Part shown: one piece after another, positions 36,342-45,411 of the stretch
Layout of the letters: each line of letters begins with the position of its first letter
How positions within the stretch are numbered: position 1 is the stretch's first letter
Assembly: GCF_003813905.1 (NCBI RefSeq)
Contig: NZ_RPFJ01000011.1
Coordinates: 124,001 to 188,000, forward strand
DNA length: 64,000 bases
Direction: 5' to 3'
From: Aureibaculum marinum
Lineage (GTDB): Bacteria > Bacteroidota > Bacteroidia > Flavobacteriales > Flavobacteriaceae
Notes under the pieces: model-generated
The model's input: only the letters and a program-made list of their open reading frames with translations
Databases searched by the model: none
What the model was told of the DNA's origin: nothing
Program-made: the position numbers and the translations under genes

Positions 36342-36876
36342 ACATTTTTGTTTTAAGTTTTTCTTTTAACATTAGTTTTCCTCGTCGTAATTGTGTTCTT
36401 GAAGTTTTTATTGCAATTTTTAGTATTTCGGAAATCTCAATATGATCATATCCTTCTATTAAATAAAGTTTTAAAACCAAACTATACTTTGTAGGTATGT
36501 TTTCTATAGCGTTAATAATTTGTTGTTTGGTAATTGTTGTTTCAAATTTCCAGTCATTATCATCATTACTTATTTCTGATGGAATATTTTCTATTGAAAC
36601 CGTTTCTAATTTTTTTTGTTTTAGAACGTCAATACAATAATTGATTACAATTTTTTTTAACCAAGCACCAAAACTTATTGTTTCTTTAAAAGTATCTAAT
36701 TTTAAAAAAGCTTTTAAAAAGCTTTCTTGCATAGCATCTTTAGCTTCTTCTTCATTTTTTAAATAACGACAAGCTACATTAAACATAGCATCACAATAAC
36801 TATCATAGAGCTTTAGCTGAGATCGTTTATTTCCCTTTTTAGACTGTTCAATTAGTTTTTTAAGATTATTAGGCAT
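36325..36876 (-). CDS. ECF-type RNA polymerase sigma-70 factor
   Basis: A 183-residue sigma factor. Region 2 is LYDSYCDAMFNVACRYLKNEEEAKDAMQESFLKAF with FGAWLKKIVINYCID, and region 4 is IPTKYSLVLKLYLIEGYDHIEISEILKIAIKTSRTQLRRGK. It is first in a three-gene operon with an anti-sigma-like protein and an exported beta-strand protein. It is similar in build to, but distinct from, the sigma factor at 30905-31447. Confidence 0.92.
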   Translation of the reverse strand: MPNNLKKLIEQSKKGNKRSQLKLYDSYCDAMFNVACRYLKNEEEAKDAMQESFLKAFLKLDTFKETISFGAWLKKIVINYCIDVLKQKKLETVSIENIPSEISNDDNDWKFETTITKQQIINAIENIPTKYSLVLKLYLIEGYDHIEISEILKIAIKTSRTQLRRGKLMLKEKLKTKMYEARY

Positions 36877-37043
36877 TTAAGTCTTTTGGTTTGTATTTAT
36901 AAACGATAAAAGAATGGAAGGGTTTCAAAAAATAATAAATAAACCTTGTTTCTCCCGTAAAAATAAGAATTGAATCAAGGTTTATATCAAATTGATTTTT
37001 AAGAATCAACACAAACTACGTTGATTTATCAAAGAATGTCAAT

Positions 37044-37078
37044 AGGAAAAAACCTTGAATTTATAAGGGATTTTTCCT
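37044..37078 (-). terminator. Terminator of the SDR gene
   Basis: An outer stem AGGAAAAA/TTTTTCCT and an inner CCTT/AAGG pairing form an interrupted hairpin just after the SDR stop. On the minus strand a T6 run lies within the descending arm. Confidence 0.45.
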
Positions 37079-37080
37079 AA

Positions 37081-37833
37081 TTATAAATCCTTTTTTACTA
37101 TTGTACTATTGGCTTGAGCAGTACAAAAAACTAAAATATCTGCAATGTTTACATGTGGAGGTCTGGAAACTGCAAAATAAATAATTTCCGCAATATCTAC
37201 AGCTTGTAAGGCTTTATAACCTTTATAAACAGTATCAGCAATAGCATCTCCTTTAAATCTAACTTTTGAAAATTCCGTTTCTACTAATCCAGGATTTACT
37301 GCCCCTACTTTTATTCCGTAAGGGTTCAAGTCAATCCGCATACCTTCTGTTATAGCTAAAACGGCATGTTTACTACCACAATACACATTCCCTTTTGGGT
37401 AAACTTCTTTGCCTGCAGATGAACCAATATTTATAATTTGTCCACTTTTTCTGGCTACCATTTGCGGAATAATAGCTTTACTAACATATAATAACCCTTT
37501 TACATTAATATCCATCATGGCATCCCAGTCCTCTATATTACCACTCTCAATAGGATCTAATCCATGAGCATTTCCAGCATTATTAATTAAAATATCAATG
37601 TGTTTAAAGTCGTTTGGTAAAGAAGAAATAGCTTCAGAAACTGCATTTTTGTCAGCTACATCAAAAGTTAAGGTAAAAACCTCTGTTTTTTTCTCTAATT
37701 GATTTTTTAATGCTTCTAAACGTTCTTTTCGTCTTCCACAAAGTATTAATTTTATATTATGTTTGGCAAATTCATTTGCGGTTGCTAAACCAATTCCACT
37801 AGTTGCTCCAGTGATAAATGCTGTTTTTTTCAC
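37081..37833 (-). CDS. Short-chain dehydrogenase/reductase, YdfG-like
   Basis: A 250-residue classical SDR. TGATSGIG (8-15) binds NADP, NNAG (84-87) is structural, and Ser138-Tyr151-Lys155 (GSSAGKEVYP, YCGSK) is the catalytic set. The pattern IPQMVARKSGQIINIGSSAGK resembles E. coli YdfG, an NADP-dependent 3-hydroxy acid dehydrogenase (malonic semialdehyde reductase). The substrate is uncertain. It is a single gene, with a 10-bp inverted repeat upstream. Confidence 0.88.
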   Translation of the reverse strand: MKKTAFITGATSGIGLATANEFAKHNIKLILCGRRKERLEALKNQLEKKTEVFTLTFDVADKNAVSEAISSLPNDFKHIDILINNAGNAHGLDPIESGNIEDWDAMMDINVKGLLYVSKAIIPQMVARKSGQIINIGSSAGKEVYPKGNVYCGSKHAVLAITEGMRIDLNPYGIKVGAVNPGLVETEFSKVRFKGDAIADTVYKGYKALQAVDIAEIIYFAVSRPPHVNIADILVFCTAQANSTIVKKDL

Positions 37834-38189
37834 GAGGTTAATGTTTTGTTAATTGTCTGTTAATAAATGCATTAATGAATAAGTACGTAGTCAATAATTA
37901 CAGATTTATTTAAAATAATATTCTAAATTGAAATTTTTTAGAATATAATAATGTTTATTTCATGGCTTAAAATTAACTAATTAAGTACGGTTTAAGAATA
38001 ATTATTGCCAAAATTCGTTCTTATTTGAACAGGGTTTTATACATTTATCATTGATTTGGTATAGAATTTGACATACATTGTCTAATAATACGATATACAT
38101 ATACAGAATATGAAAGGAGCATAATTAAAATTTTAAACAACTATTTTTTTATGTAAAATTCATTTTTCAACGAATATAAATAGCATAAG
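37834..38189. other. 356-bp divergent intergenic region with 10-bp inverted repeat
   Basis: No gene seen. It separates the SDR gene (minus) from the cytochrome c gene (plus). ATATTCTAAA (37918-37927) and its exact complement (37937-37946) flank a 9-nt spacer and could be an operator or hairpin for either gene. No exact TAnnTTTG element was found at a convincing distance. Confidence 0.4.
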
Positions 38190-38588
38190 ATGAAAACAAA
38201 ATTACTTTATATATTAGGTTTAATCATTATAGTGGGCTTTATGAGCTTTACATTTCAAGAAGATCGTTGGACAGCCCCAGAAGGAGCAAAAAAACTGAAA
38301 AACCCTGTTAGTTCAGCTGATAAAGCTGAATCTATTAAACGAGGAGCAAAAATTTTTAAAACACGTTGTATGATTTGTCATGGTACCACAGGAAAAGGAG
38401 ACGGTATTGGAGGTAAAGCATTGAGTCCAAAACCTCAAAACTTAGTTTCTAAAATGGTACAATCTCAAACTGATGGTGAGATTTTTTGGAAGGTTACAAA
38501 TGGTAGAAATGATATGATTAAATGGGGGCCAATACTTACAGAAGAACAACGTTGGGATGTTGTAAATTATGTGAGAACGTTGAAATAA
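38190..38588 (+). CDS. Class I c-type cytochrome, exported
   Basis: A 132-residue mono-haem cytochrome c. The N-terminal hydrophobic segment (about 5-22) is a signal peptide or anchor; the haem-binding CMICH is at 60-64 (Cys60, Cys63, His64). Met residues at SKMVQS or NDMIKWG are candidates for the axial ligand. The ending ILTEEQRWDVVNYVRTL is the usual terminal helix. It would carry electrons in the periplasm. It is followed by a convergent AlbA_2 gene after 3 bp. Confidence 0.9.
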   Translation: MKTKLLYILGLIIIVGFMSFTFQEDRWTAPEGAKKLKNPVSSADKAESIKRGAKIFKTRCMICHGTTGKGDGIGGKALSPKPQNLVSKMVQSQTDGEIFWKVTNGRNDMIKWGPILTEEQRWDVVNYVRTLK

Positions 38589-38591
38589 CAA

Positions 38592-39749
38592 TTACTTATT
38601 GTAACGCAATTTCCTCAAAACACGTAGAGCATCTTTTAGTTTTATATAGGCTGTTTTATCTTTCAGTTTTCGTAAGAATGGTTTAGCTACTTCTAATTGT
38701 TCTTTTATGCTGTTAAACCCGTTTAAATGGCATATTAAATAGGTTGTGGGTAATTGCTCTAAATCGGCCGCTTCGGTGGCAGTAAGTTGTATTCCTTTTT
38801 TTAGCTTCTTTAATATAGTATTATTACTATTAAATAAATGTTTTAATACAACTATATCAAAAGTAGGAGGATTAAAAAGTAGTTCTGTGGCTATTTTGTA
38901 AGTTCCATTTTCTTTAAAATTTATGATTGTTTTTTCTAACGGGTATAGTGAAGGAGCTTCTTTAGTTGCTTTTGGTAAATTTATACCTAGGTGTATGTAT
39001 TCTGTAATAATAAAAGAGTGTTGGTTGAAATCGATTTCTACCTCATCAAATGCTGAATAAAAAAGCCTTATTTGTTCGTTAATTAGCTCAATGTCAACCC
39101 TAGAGTATAGTGTTTTGCCTTCTATTTTTTTTTGTATTCCAGCCCAACACAAGACAAAATGATCTTTAAAAACAATATATGATGGATTAAGTTCTGGTTG
39201 GTGTTCATTAATAAAATCAAAAACACCGTCTAAGGTTAATTTTATATTGTTGGTGGCATTTTTTTCAATGGCTTCAACTATTATTTTATTGGTGTTTTTT
39301 AAAGTTACTTTATGTACTGGAATTGAAATACTTCCTTGTCTAATAAAAATACTATTTTTAGAATATTTCCAAATTCCTTTTTTTAAAGAAGTAATTTTTT
39401 TTATTGGATTTATAGTTACCAATCCTACAACTTTATAGCGAGGTAATCTTGGAAAAGCAATATTTTCATATTGTATGTTGGGAGGATTGTTAAAATAGGC
39501 ATTAATTAAATTTTGAATTTTGCTATCGTCATAAAAGTCTACACCTATAATTTTATTGCTTTCATCTTCTACACCAATTACAATAAATGAATTGTTTTCT
39601 GGATTGGAGTTCGATAATGCACAAACGTGCTTTAAAAACTTAGCTTTCCCTTCTTTTGAGTCCAGATTTAACTGTACTTTTTTATCATAAAAACTATTCT
39701 CGTCATTATAAGCGAGTAGATTTTTGATTAAGAGGCGTTTGTTTAGCAT
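38592..39749 (-). CDS. AlbA_2 (Schlafen-type) domain protein
   Basis: A 385-residue cytoplasmic protein. The start MLNKRLLIKNLLAY was preferred because the upstream in-frame extension is hydrophobic and lies beyond the usual family start. Residues about 15-125 form an AlbA_2/Schlafen nucleotide-binding domain (KVQLNLDSKEGKAKFLKHVCALSN, then SFIVIGVEDESNKIIGVD and IFIRQGS). Residues 150-385 are not recognised. Such proteins are annotated as ATP-binding or regulatory, and many lie in variable regions. No partner gene is adjacent, so function is unknown. Confidence 0.75.
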   Translation of the reverse strand: MLNKRLLIKNLLAYNDENSFYDKKVQLNLDSKEGKAKFLKHVCALSNSNPENNSFIVIGVEDESNKIIGVDFYDDSKIQNLINAYFNNPPNIQYENIAFPRLPRYKVVGLVTINPIKKITSLKKGIWKYSKNSIFIRQGSISIPVHKVTLKNTNKIIVEAIEKNATNNIKLTLDGVFDFINEHQPELNPSYIVFKDHFVLCWAGIQKKIEGKTLYSRVDIELINEQIRLFYSAFDEVEIDFNQHSFIITEYIHLGINLPKATKEAPSLYPLEKTIINFKENGTYKIATELLFNPPTFDIVVLKHLFNSNNTILKKLKKGIQLTATEAADLEQLPTTYLICHLNGFNSIKEQLEVAKPFLRKLKDKTAYIKLKDALRVLRKLRYNK

Positions 39750-39883
39750 TTTTAATAGATAATTTATATTTAGAAATGATATAAAGGAAAGAATACGCTT
39801 TATTAGACCTGTAAAGTAAAAAATTAATACCAAGTATAAAAATAGAACATAGCTGATTAACATGCTATATTTATATAAAAAAA

Positions 39884-39905
39884 CCGCCCCGAGTTATCGG
39901 GGCGG
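39884..39905 (-). terminator. GC-rich terminator
   Basis: A perfect 9-bp GC stem CCGCCCCGA/TCGGGGCGG with a 4-nt loop, followed by T7 on the minus strand, about 84 bp after the stop of the lipoprotein gene at 39989. Confidence 0.9.
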
Positions 39906-39988
39906 GTATGGTTGAATTTAATCAACCAAAATCAACTAACCAAACCTTATCTTTATAGTGTACTCTCTACAATGTAATGAAAGAGAGT

Positions 39989-40894
39989 TTATCTATTTCT
40001 TTTTTTTGTTTTACGATTTGTTTTAAATCGCTTTCTTGTTTCAGGAATTTTTCCTTTTTCAACAGCCATTTTATATATGATATTGCCTTGACCGTTGAAT
40101 GTATATGTAGTTCCTGATGCTATATGATACAAATCAATTTCACTATCACTATAAACGGTTAATTCAAACTCTTCATTGCCCGAGAAATCATAATCTAATG
40201 TTAAAATTTTTAGATTGTCATAACCCTCTACATCAAAGACTTCATAACCTCCTACATAATCCCAGTATAAATCATCAATATTCGTGCCAAAAGGATCTTT
40301 AGATGACCTAAAAGTAGTAGTTTGTTCAGGAGTAAATTTCAAGAAATTTTCATTATCAAACTCATTAATAGCTCCTTGTGCACTTGTATTCGTTTTTGCC
40401 CAAGCTACATATTCTTGCAAAAAGTATTCGATGTTATCATAAAAGACAAAATCATAATCAAAATTGTTTTTTTGGTATCCGATTAAATAATACGATGTGT
40501 TGGTATATGTATCTCTTAATTTTATTTCATTACCTGATAATTGTATTACTTCTAAGTCTATAAAACCATCTTCATTATGATCAATTTCTAAAACACCATT
40601 AATAGTTTCGTAATAGCCAATATGATCTCCATAACCATTACCTACACTACCTAAGCCAACCATATTATTATTAGCTAACAATCTACCGTTTTGAAAAGAA
40701 AGGGTAAATGCTTTTGATAAGAATGGAATGTCAATACTTCCTGTAGTACTATTATAATCGATGTACCATAAATCATAAGATGTTACCAATTGTTCTAAAG
40801 TTATGGAATCATCATAAATATCATCATGCACTACACAAGATGTAATTAACGTTGTAGTTAAGAAAAGTATGGTAATAATTTTTAAAGCTTTCAT
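39989..40894 (-). CDS. Lipoprotein of unknown function
   Basis: A 301-residue predicted lipoprotein (signal MKALKIITILFLTTTLITSC, Cys20), acidic after the Cys (VVHDDIYDDS). Beta-rich repeats follow, such as SYDLWYIDYNSTTGSIDIPF and LQEYVAWAKTNTSAQGAINEFDNENFLKFTPEQ. It ends in a Lys/Arg-rich tail (RKRFKTNRKTKKRNR), unusual for an exported lipoprotein. I do not recognise a family with certainty. Sequences with this feel occur near nicotinic or lipid-binding envelope proteins, but no function can be given. It is followed by a GC-rich terminator. Confidence 0.7.
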   Translation of the reverse strand: MKALKIITILFLTTTLITSCVVHDDIYDDSITLEQLVTSYDLWYIDYNSTTGSIDIPFLSKAFTLSFQNGRLLANNNMVGLGSVGNGYGDHIGYYETINGVLEIDHNEDGFIDLEVIQLSGNEIKLRDTYTNTSYYLIGYQKNNFDYDFVFYDNIEYFLQEYVAWAKTNTSAQGAINEFDNENFLKFTPEQTTTFRSSKDPFGTNIDDLYWDYVGGYEVFDVEGYDNLKILTLDYDFSGNEEFELTVYSDSEIDLYHIASGTTYTFNGQGNIIYKMAVEKGKIPETRKRFKTNRKTKKRNR

Positions 40895-40945
40895 AAGCAT
40901 ATTTTTAAATGTAGTAGATATAACCCAAAAGTTATGCCAAAAATT

Positions 40946-41431
40946 TTAGTTACGGTTTATAGATTCCCCTTTTTGCAGTGAATCAATTTTAAAATAATGC
41001 TGTTTATTATTAATGGTATAGCTTATAACGCAGGCATTAGTTTCCAATTCAAAAGGTAATTTTTTTGTTGAAGAAGGTGGTCTATTTCCAAATTCATTTT
41101 TTGGATTTTTATCTAAAACAAGAAGTCTATCTTTAAAATCTGATTCGATAAATTGGCCAGATAAAACAGTTTTATAATCACTTAAGGTAACAGTTGCTGC
41201 TGTAGCTTTATTGTTATAATATATAGAATCGAACTTTATGTTTTGATCAACTTTATCAGTAAACGTTATAGCAACTAAAGTTTTATTAGAATTTGGTGTG
41301 TTATCAATTACTTTATTAAACTCAGCATTTTTAACAGTGAATGGTGGCTTTTTATCAAATTGACTACTAGCACAGTTGTTAAATAGCGTTACTAGTAAAA
41401 TACTAGATAATATGGTTAAAGGATTTTTCAT
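40946..41431 (-). CDS. Lipoprotein of unknown function
   Basis: A 161-residue predicted lipoprotein (MKNPLTILSSILLVTLFNNC, Cys20). The mature part begins SSQFDKKPPFTVKNAEFNKV and is beta-rich, with DLAV-type strands such as KTLVAITFTDKV and ACVISYTINNKQHYFKIDSLQKGE. No known domain was recognised, though short lipoproteins of this kind are frequent in Flavobacteriia. It lies 51 bp upstream of the next lipoprotein gene on the same strand and may be co-transcribed with it. Confidence 0.7.
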   Translation of the reverse strand: MKNPLTILSSILLVTLFNNCASSQFDKKPPFTVKNAEFNKVIDNTPNSNKTLVAITFTDKVDQNIKFDSIYYNNKATAATVTLSDYKTVLSGQFIESDFKDRLLVLDKNPKNEFGNRPPSSTKKLPFELETNACVISYTINNKQHYFKIDSLQKGESINRN

Positions 41432-41587
41432 AATATACTTTTTGTAACATAGAATTGCAATTTAAATGCCAAAGTATTTTAAAGTGCTAAATAATTGGTT
41501 TTCTATGATTTAGAACTGAATAAAGAAAAAGGTTATGGTTAATCAGTAAAACCAATTAACCATTTTTGTTAAAGCATAGAAACTTTA

Positions 41588-43486
41588 TTAATAAGCTCTT
41601 TTGTTATTTCCTTCGTAAAAATTAATAAACGCTCTATTTACTACTTTTGTACCTCCAACTGTAGGATAATCGCCACTAAAATACCAATCGCCAGCATTTT
41701 TTGGACAAGCTTTATGTAAATTTTCTAAAGGTTGAAAAATTACTCTTATTTCGGCATTTACGTTTTTGGTTTTTAGCATTTTAGCTACTTTATCAGAAAT
41801 TTGTTCAACGGTAAATAAATTGTAAATTTCTTTTACGTAGTTTTCAATCTGATCATCTTCTAGCTGATCTTGTTGTTTACACTTTTTGTAAACTTTTTCT
41901 ACTATATCGTACTGATTGGTTTCTTTTAGTAATTCTAAAGTTGCTTTAAAAGCAATAAACTCTTCTAATTTTGCCATATCAATACCATAACAATCAGGAT
42001 ATCTAATTTGAGGAGCTGATGAAACAATTACAATTTTTTTAGGGTTAAGCCTATCTAGTATTTTTATAATACTTTTTTTAAGGGTTGTTCCTCTTACAAT
42101 ACTATCGTCAATAATTACTAGATTATCAGTTGGTTTTACAACGCCGTAGGTTACATCATAAACGTGAGCTACCAAGTCGTCACGACTATTATCATCAGCA
42201 ATAAAAGTTCGCAATTTTGCATCTTTTATGGCAATTTTTTCAATTCTAGGTCGCTCTGATAAAATTTGAGTTACTTTTTTTAATGACAAATTACGCTGTC
42301 CTTCTAAAATTCTTTTTAACTTAAATTTATTTAAATAATCTTCTGCTGCTTCAGAAATTCCAAAAAATGAAGTTTCTGCAGTATTTGGAATGTAGGAGAA
42401 AACGGTGTTATCAATATCGTTATCAATATTTTTCAATATTGCTGGAAAAATGAGTTTTCCTAATTCCTTACGTTCTTTATAAATTTCAGCATCGCTTCCT
42501 CTTGAAAAATAGATACGTTCAAAAGAACAAGATTTTTTTTCGCGTTGTTCTAATATTTGCTCTATTGAAACGGAGCCATTTTTCTTAATGATTAAGGCAT
42601 GTGCTCGTTCTAATTCTTTCACCTCATTAAACGGAACATTAAAGGCTGTTTGTATTACTGGTCTTTCAGAAGCAACTACTACAACCTCATCATCTTTATA
42701 GTAGTAAGCTGGTCTAATCCCTGACGGGTCTCTTAGAACAAAAGCATCACCATGACCTAATAAACCAGCCATTGCATAACCGCCATCCCAATTTTTAGAG
42801 GCTCTTTGTAGTATTTTTTTAACATCAAGCTCTTCTTCAATTACAGAAGAGGCATTTCTTTTAGAAATATTTCTTTCTTTACATTTTTGATATAACTTTC
42901 CAACTTCATCATCTAAAAAATGTCCGATTTTTTCCATTACAGTAACGGTATCAGTATTTTCTTTAGGATGTTGGCCAAGCTCAATTAACTCTTCTAGTAA
43001 TTCATTAGAGTTGGTCATATTAAAGTTACCAGCAACAATGAGGTTTTTATGTTTCCAGTTATTTTGACGTAAAAAAGGATGAACACTCTCAATACTATTT
43101 CTACCAAAAGTTCCATAACGTACATGACCCAAAAATACATTACCTACATAAGGTATATTTTCTATTTGCCATTGAACATCATCTTTTTTTGATGGATTTT
43201 TCTCTAATTCTTTATTTAATCGGTTATTAATCTGAGCGAAAATATCTTGAATAGGAGAGGGTTCGTTAGATCGTACTCGACTCATAAAACGAGTACCAGG
43301 TTCTACATCAAATTTTACACTTGCAAAACCAGCCCCGTCTTGACCACGATTATGCTGTTTTTCCATTAATAAGTACATTTTATTAATGGCGTAAAAGGAA
43401 GTGGAGTATTTTTTTTGATAATAAGATAATGGTTTTAATAATCTTACTAATGCAATTCCACATTCGTGTTTAATGGCGTCACTCAT
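41588..43486 (-). CDS. PurF-like amidophosphoribosyltransferase, Bacteroidota 632-residue form
   Basis: A 632-residue class II glutamine amidotransferase plus phosphoribosyltransferase. After a short propeptide the nucleophile is Cys9 (KHECGIALV). The N-terminal half has NRGQDGAGFASV and VFLGHVRYGTFGRN. The C-terminal half has the PRPP loop VIIDDSIVRGTTLKKSI and SSAPQIRYPDCYGIDM. It would make phosphoribosylamine in purine synthesis, but it is longer than the usual PurF (about 500 residues), with charged inserts. It may be a paralogue with another job. It lies 47 bp downstream of a PfkB kinase gene, separated by a hairpin. Confidence 0.85.
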   Translation of the reverse strand: MSDAIKHECGIALVRLLKPLSYYQKKYSTSFYAINKMYLLMEKQHNRGQDGAGFASVKFDVEPGTRFMSRVRSNEPSPIQDIFAQINNRLNKELEKNPSKKDDVQWQIENIPYVGNVFLGHVRYGTFGRNSIESVHPFLRQNNWKHKNLIVAGNFNMTNSNELLEELIELGQHPKENTDTVTVMEKIGHFLDDEVGKLYQKCKERNISKRNASSVIEEELDVKKILQRASKNWDGGYAMAGLLGHGDAFVLRDPSGIRPAYYYKDDEVVVVASERPVIQTAFNVPFNEVKELERAHALIIKKNGSVSIEQILEQREKKSCSFERIYFSRGSDAEIYKERKELGKLIFPAILKNIDNDIDNTVFSYIPNTAETSFFGISEAAEDYLNKFKLKRILEGQRNLSLKKVTQILSERPRIEKIAIKDAKLRTFIADDNSRDDLVAHVYDVTYGVVKPTDNLVIIDDSIVRGTTLKKSIIKILDRLNPKKIVIVSSAPQIRYPDCYGIDMAKLEEFIAFKATLELLKETNQYDIVEKVYKKCKQQDQLEDDQIENYVKEIYNLFTVEQISDKVAKMLKTKNVNAEIRVIFQPLENLHKACPKNAGDWYFSGDYPTVGGTKVVNRAFINFYEGNNKRAY

Positions 43487-43501
43487 TATTTAAATTTTTA
43501 A

Positions 43502-43527
43502 TAAAAAAAACCGCATAAAAATACGGT
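43502..43527 (-). terminator. Terminator of the PfkB gene
   Basis: A 7-bp stem ACCGCAT/ATACGGT with one mismatch and an AAAA loop, followed on the minus strand by T8. It lies between the PfkB and PurF-like genes. Confidence 0.65.
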
Positions 43528-43533
43528 ATATCA

Positions 43534-44460
43534 TTAACTTAATTCTATTTCAAATTGGGTTAGCTCTTTAAATTGACCTAAACGTCTATGAATTTCTTCT
43601 TTTTTTAACCCTTCCATTCTTCTGGTTCCAAATTTTTCTACACAAAAAGAAGCCATATTAGAACCGTAGATAACAGCATTTTTCATGTTTGCAAAAGAAA
43701 TATCTTTACTTTGTGCTAAATATCCTATAAAACCACCTGCAAAAGTATCTCCAGCACCAGTTGGGTCAAAAACTTCTTCTAAAGGAAGAGCAGGGGCAAA
43801 AAAGATATTTTCCTTATTAAATAATAAAGCTCCATGTTCTCCTTTTTTAATTACTACATATTGAGGACCCATGGCTGAAATTTTTTGGGCCGCTTTTACT
43901 AAAGAATATTCTCCACTTAATTGTCTTGCTTCTTCATCATTAATTGTAATAACATCAACTTTTTTAATTACTTCAATTAATTCATCCCATTCATTATCCA
44001 TCCAAAAGTTCATTGTATCTAGTACTACTAGCTTTGGTCGGTTTGGTATCTGATTAATTACAGACATTTGTACTGAAGGATGTAAATTACCTAACATTAA
44101 AAAATCTGTATTTTTAAAATTATCGGGTACAACTGGATTAAAATCAGCTAAGGTATTTAATTCGGTAATTAAAGTATCTCTTGTATTCATATCATTATGA
44201 TATTTACCGCTCCAAAAGAAAGTTTTGCCTCCTTTTACAATTTCAATTCCAGAAGTATTAATGTTTTTACTTTTTAGCATTTCTAAATATCCTTCAGGAA
44301 AATCATCACCAACTACTGAAACAATTCCAGAATCGACATTAAATTGAGAAGCAGAAAGGCTGATAAATGTAGCTGCACCACCTAAAATTTTATCAGTTTT
44401 ACCAAATGGTGTTTCAATTTTGTCAAAAGCTACTGTACCTACAATTAATAGTTTACTCAT
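43534..44460 (-). CDS. PfkB family carbohydrate/nucleoside kinase
   Basis: A 308-residue PfkB kinase. It starts MSKLLIVGTVAFDKIETPFG, an ATG 11 codons inside the longest frame. The substrate-binding GGAATFISLSASQF near the N-terminus and the anion-hole/catalytic motif DPTGAGDTFAGGFIGYL (about 245) are intact. PfkB members phosphorylate ribose, fructose, adenosine or similar; the exact substrate is not readable. The nearby PurF-like gene makes a role in nucleoside or ribose salvage attractive but unproven. It is divergent from sufE. Confidence 0.88.
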   Translation of the reverse strand: MSKLLIVGTVAFDKIETPFGKTDKILGGAATFISLSASQFNVDSGIVSVVGDDFPEGYLEMLKSKNINTSGIEIVKGGKTFFWSGKYHNDMNTRDTLITELNTLADFNPVVPDNFKNTDFLMLGNLHPSVQMSVINQIPNRPKLVVLDTMNFWMDNEWDELIEVIKKVDVITINDEEARQLSGEYSLVKAAQKISAMGPQYVVIKKGEHGALLFNKENIFFAPALPLEEVFDPTGAGDTFAGGFIGYLAQSKDISFANMKNAVIYGSNMASFCVEKFGTRRMEGLKKEEIHRRLGQFKELTQFEIELS

Positions 44461-44526
44461 AATATATTCTATGTTCGAAAATTTAATACTCAAGGTTTTT
44501 GACGATACTGTACTACGTCTTTTCCC

Positions 44527-44534
44527 TATCTTTG
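44527..44534 (+). promoter_or_regulatory. -7 element for sufE
   Basis: TATCTTTG, an exact TAnnTTTG match, 18 bp before the sufE ATG. Confidence 0.6.
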
Positions 44535-44552
44535 CAAAAATAACTTTTAAAT

Positions 44553-44975
44553 ATGACTATAAAAGAAATACAAGAAGAAATTATTGACGAATTTTCTATG
44601 TTTGAAGATTGGATGCAACGGTATGAATACATAATTGATTTAGGTAAATCTGTTCCTCTTATTGATCAAAAATATAAAACCGAAGATAATATTATTAAAG
44701 GATGTCAGTCAAAAGTTTGGCTAAAGGCAGATGTTAAAGATGATAAAATTGTGTATACCGCAGATAGTGATGCTATTTTAACAAAAGGAATTATTGCTCT
44801 TTTATTACGTGTTTTTTCAAATCATACGCCTCAAGAAATTTTAAATGCTGATACTAATTTTATAGATGAAATTGGTTTAAAAGAGCATTTGTCGCCTACA
44901 AGAGCAAATGGATTGGTTGCTATGATTAAACAATTGAAGTTGTATGCGGTGGCATATCAAACCAAAAATAATTAA
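44553..44975 (+). CDS. sufE: SufE cysteine desulfuration protein
   Basis: A 140-residue sulfur acceptor that takes persulfide from SufS and passes it to the SUF Fe-S scaffold. EEIIDEFSMFEDWMQRYEYIIDLGKSVP, then DNIIKGCQSKVWL with the acceptor Cys in GCQSKVW, are diagnostic. Length is normal. It has its own promoter and leads a group of Fe-S genes (DUF59, then DUF2480) but no sufB, C, D or S lies in the window. Confidence 0.95.
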   Translation: MTIKEIQEEIIDEFSMFEDWMQRYEYIIDLGKSVPLIDQKYKTEDNIIKGCQSKVWLKADVKDDKIVYTADSDAILTKGIIALLLRVFSNHTPQEILNADTNFIDEIGLKEHLSPTRANGLVAMIKQLKLYAVAYQTKNN

Positions 44976-45048
44976 ACTGATATAAAAATTTAGTTGTAAA
45001 ACGATTTTATAAGTGAAAGAGATTTTAAATTCATATTTAAAAAACTAC

Positions 45049-45056
45049 TATCTTTG
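45049..45056 (+). promoter_or_regulatory. -7 element for the DUF59 operon
   Basis: TATCTTTG, an exact TAnnTTTG match, 34 bp before the ATG of the DUF59 gene. Confidence 0.6.
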
Positions 45057-45090
45057 TGCTTATTTAGAATCATTTTAAAGAACGATAGAG

Positions 45091-45411
45091 ATGACAGAGT
45101 TAGAAGTTCAACAATTAGGAGATAAGGTAGTTACGGTTTTAAAAACCATTTATGATCCGGAAATTCCGGTAGATATTTATGAATTAGGTTTAATTTATGA
45201 TGTTTTTGTTAATGAAAACAGAGAGGTTAAAATATTAATGACATTAACTTCACCAAACTGTCCTGTTGCAGAAACATTACCTGTAGAAGTTGAAGAAAAA
45301 GTAAAAGTATTAGAAGAAGTAAAAGATGCAGAAGTAGAAATAACTTTTGACCCAACTTGGTCACAAGACATGATGAGTGAAGAGGCTCGTTTAGAACTAG
45401 GCTTTTTATAA
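45091..45411 (+). CDS. SUF-associated DUF59 (MIP18-type) Fe-S assembly protein
   Basis: A 106-residue protein with the DUF59 fold: VVTVLKTIYDPEIPVDIYELGLIYDV at the start, LTSPNCPVAETLP with the conserved Cys, and VEITFDPTWSQDMMSEEARLELG at the end. DUF59 proteins such as SufT assist Fe-S cluster assembly or transfer. The next gene's ATG directly follows its stop codon, so the two are coupled. Confidence 0.92.
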   Translation: MTELEVQQLGDKVVTVLKTIYDPEIPVDIYELGLIYDVFVNENREVKILMTLTSPNCPVAETLPVEVEEKVKVLEEVKDAEVEITFDPTWSQDMMSEEARLELGFL

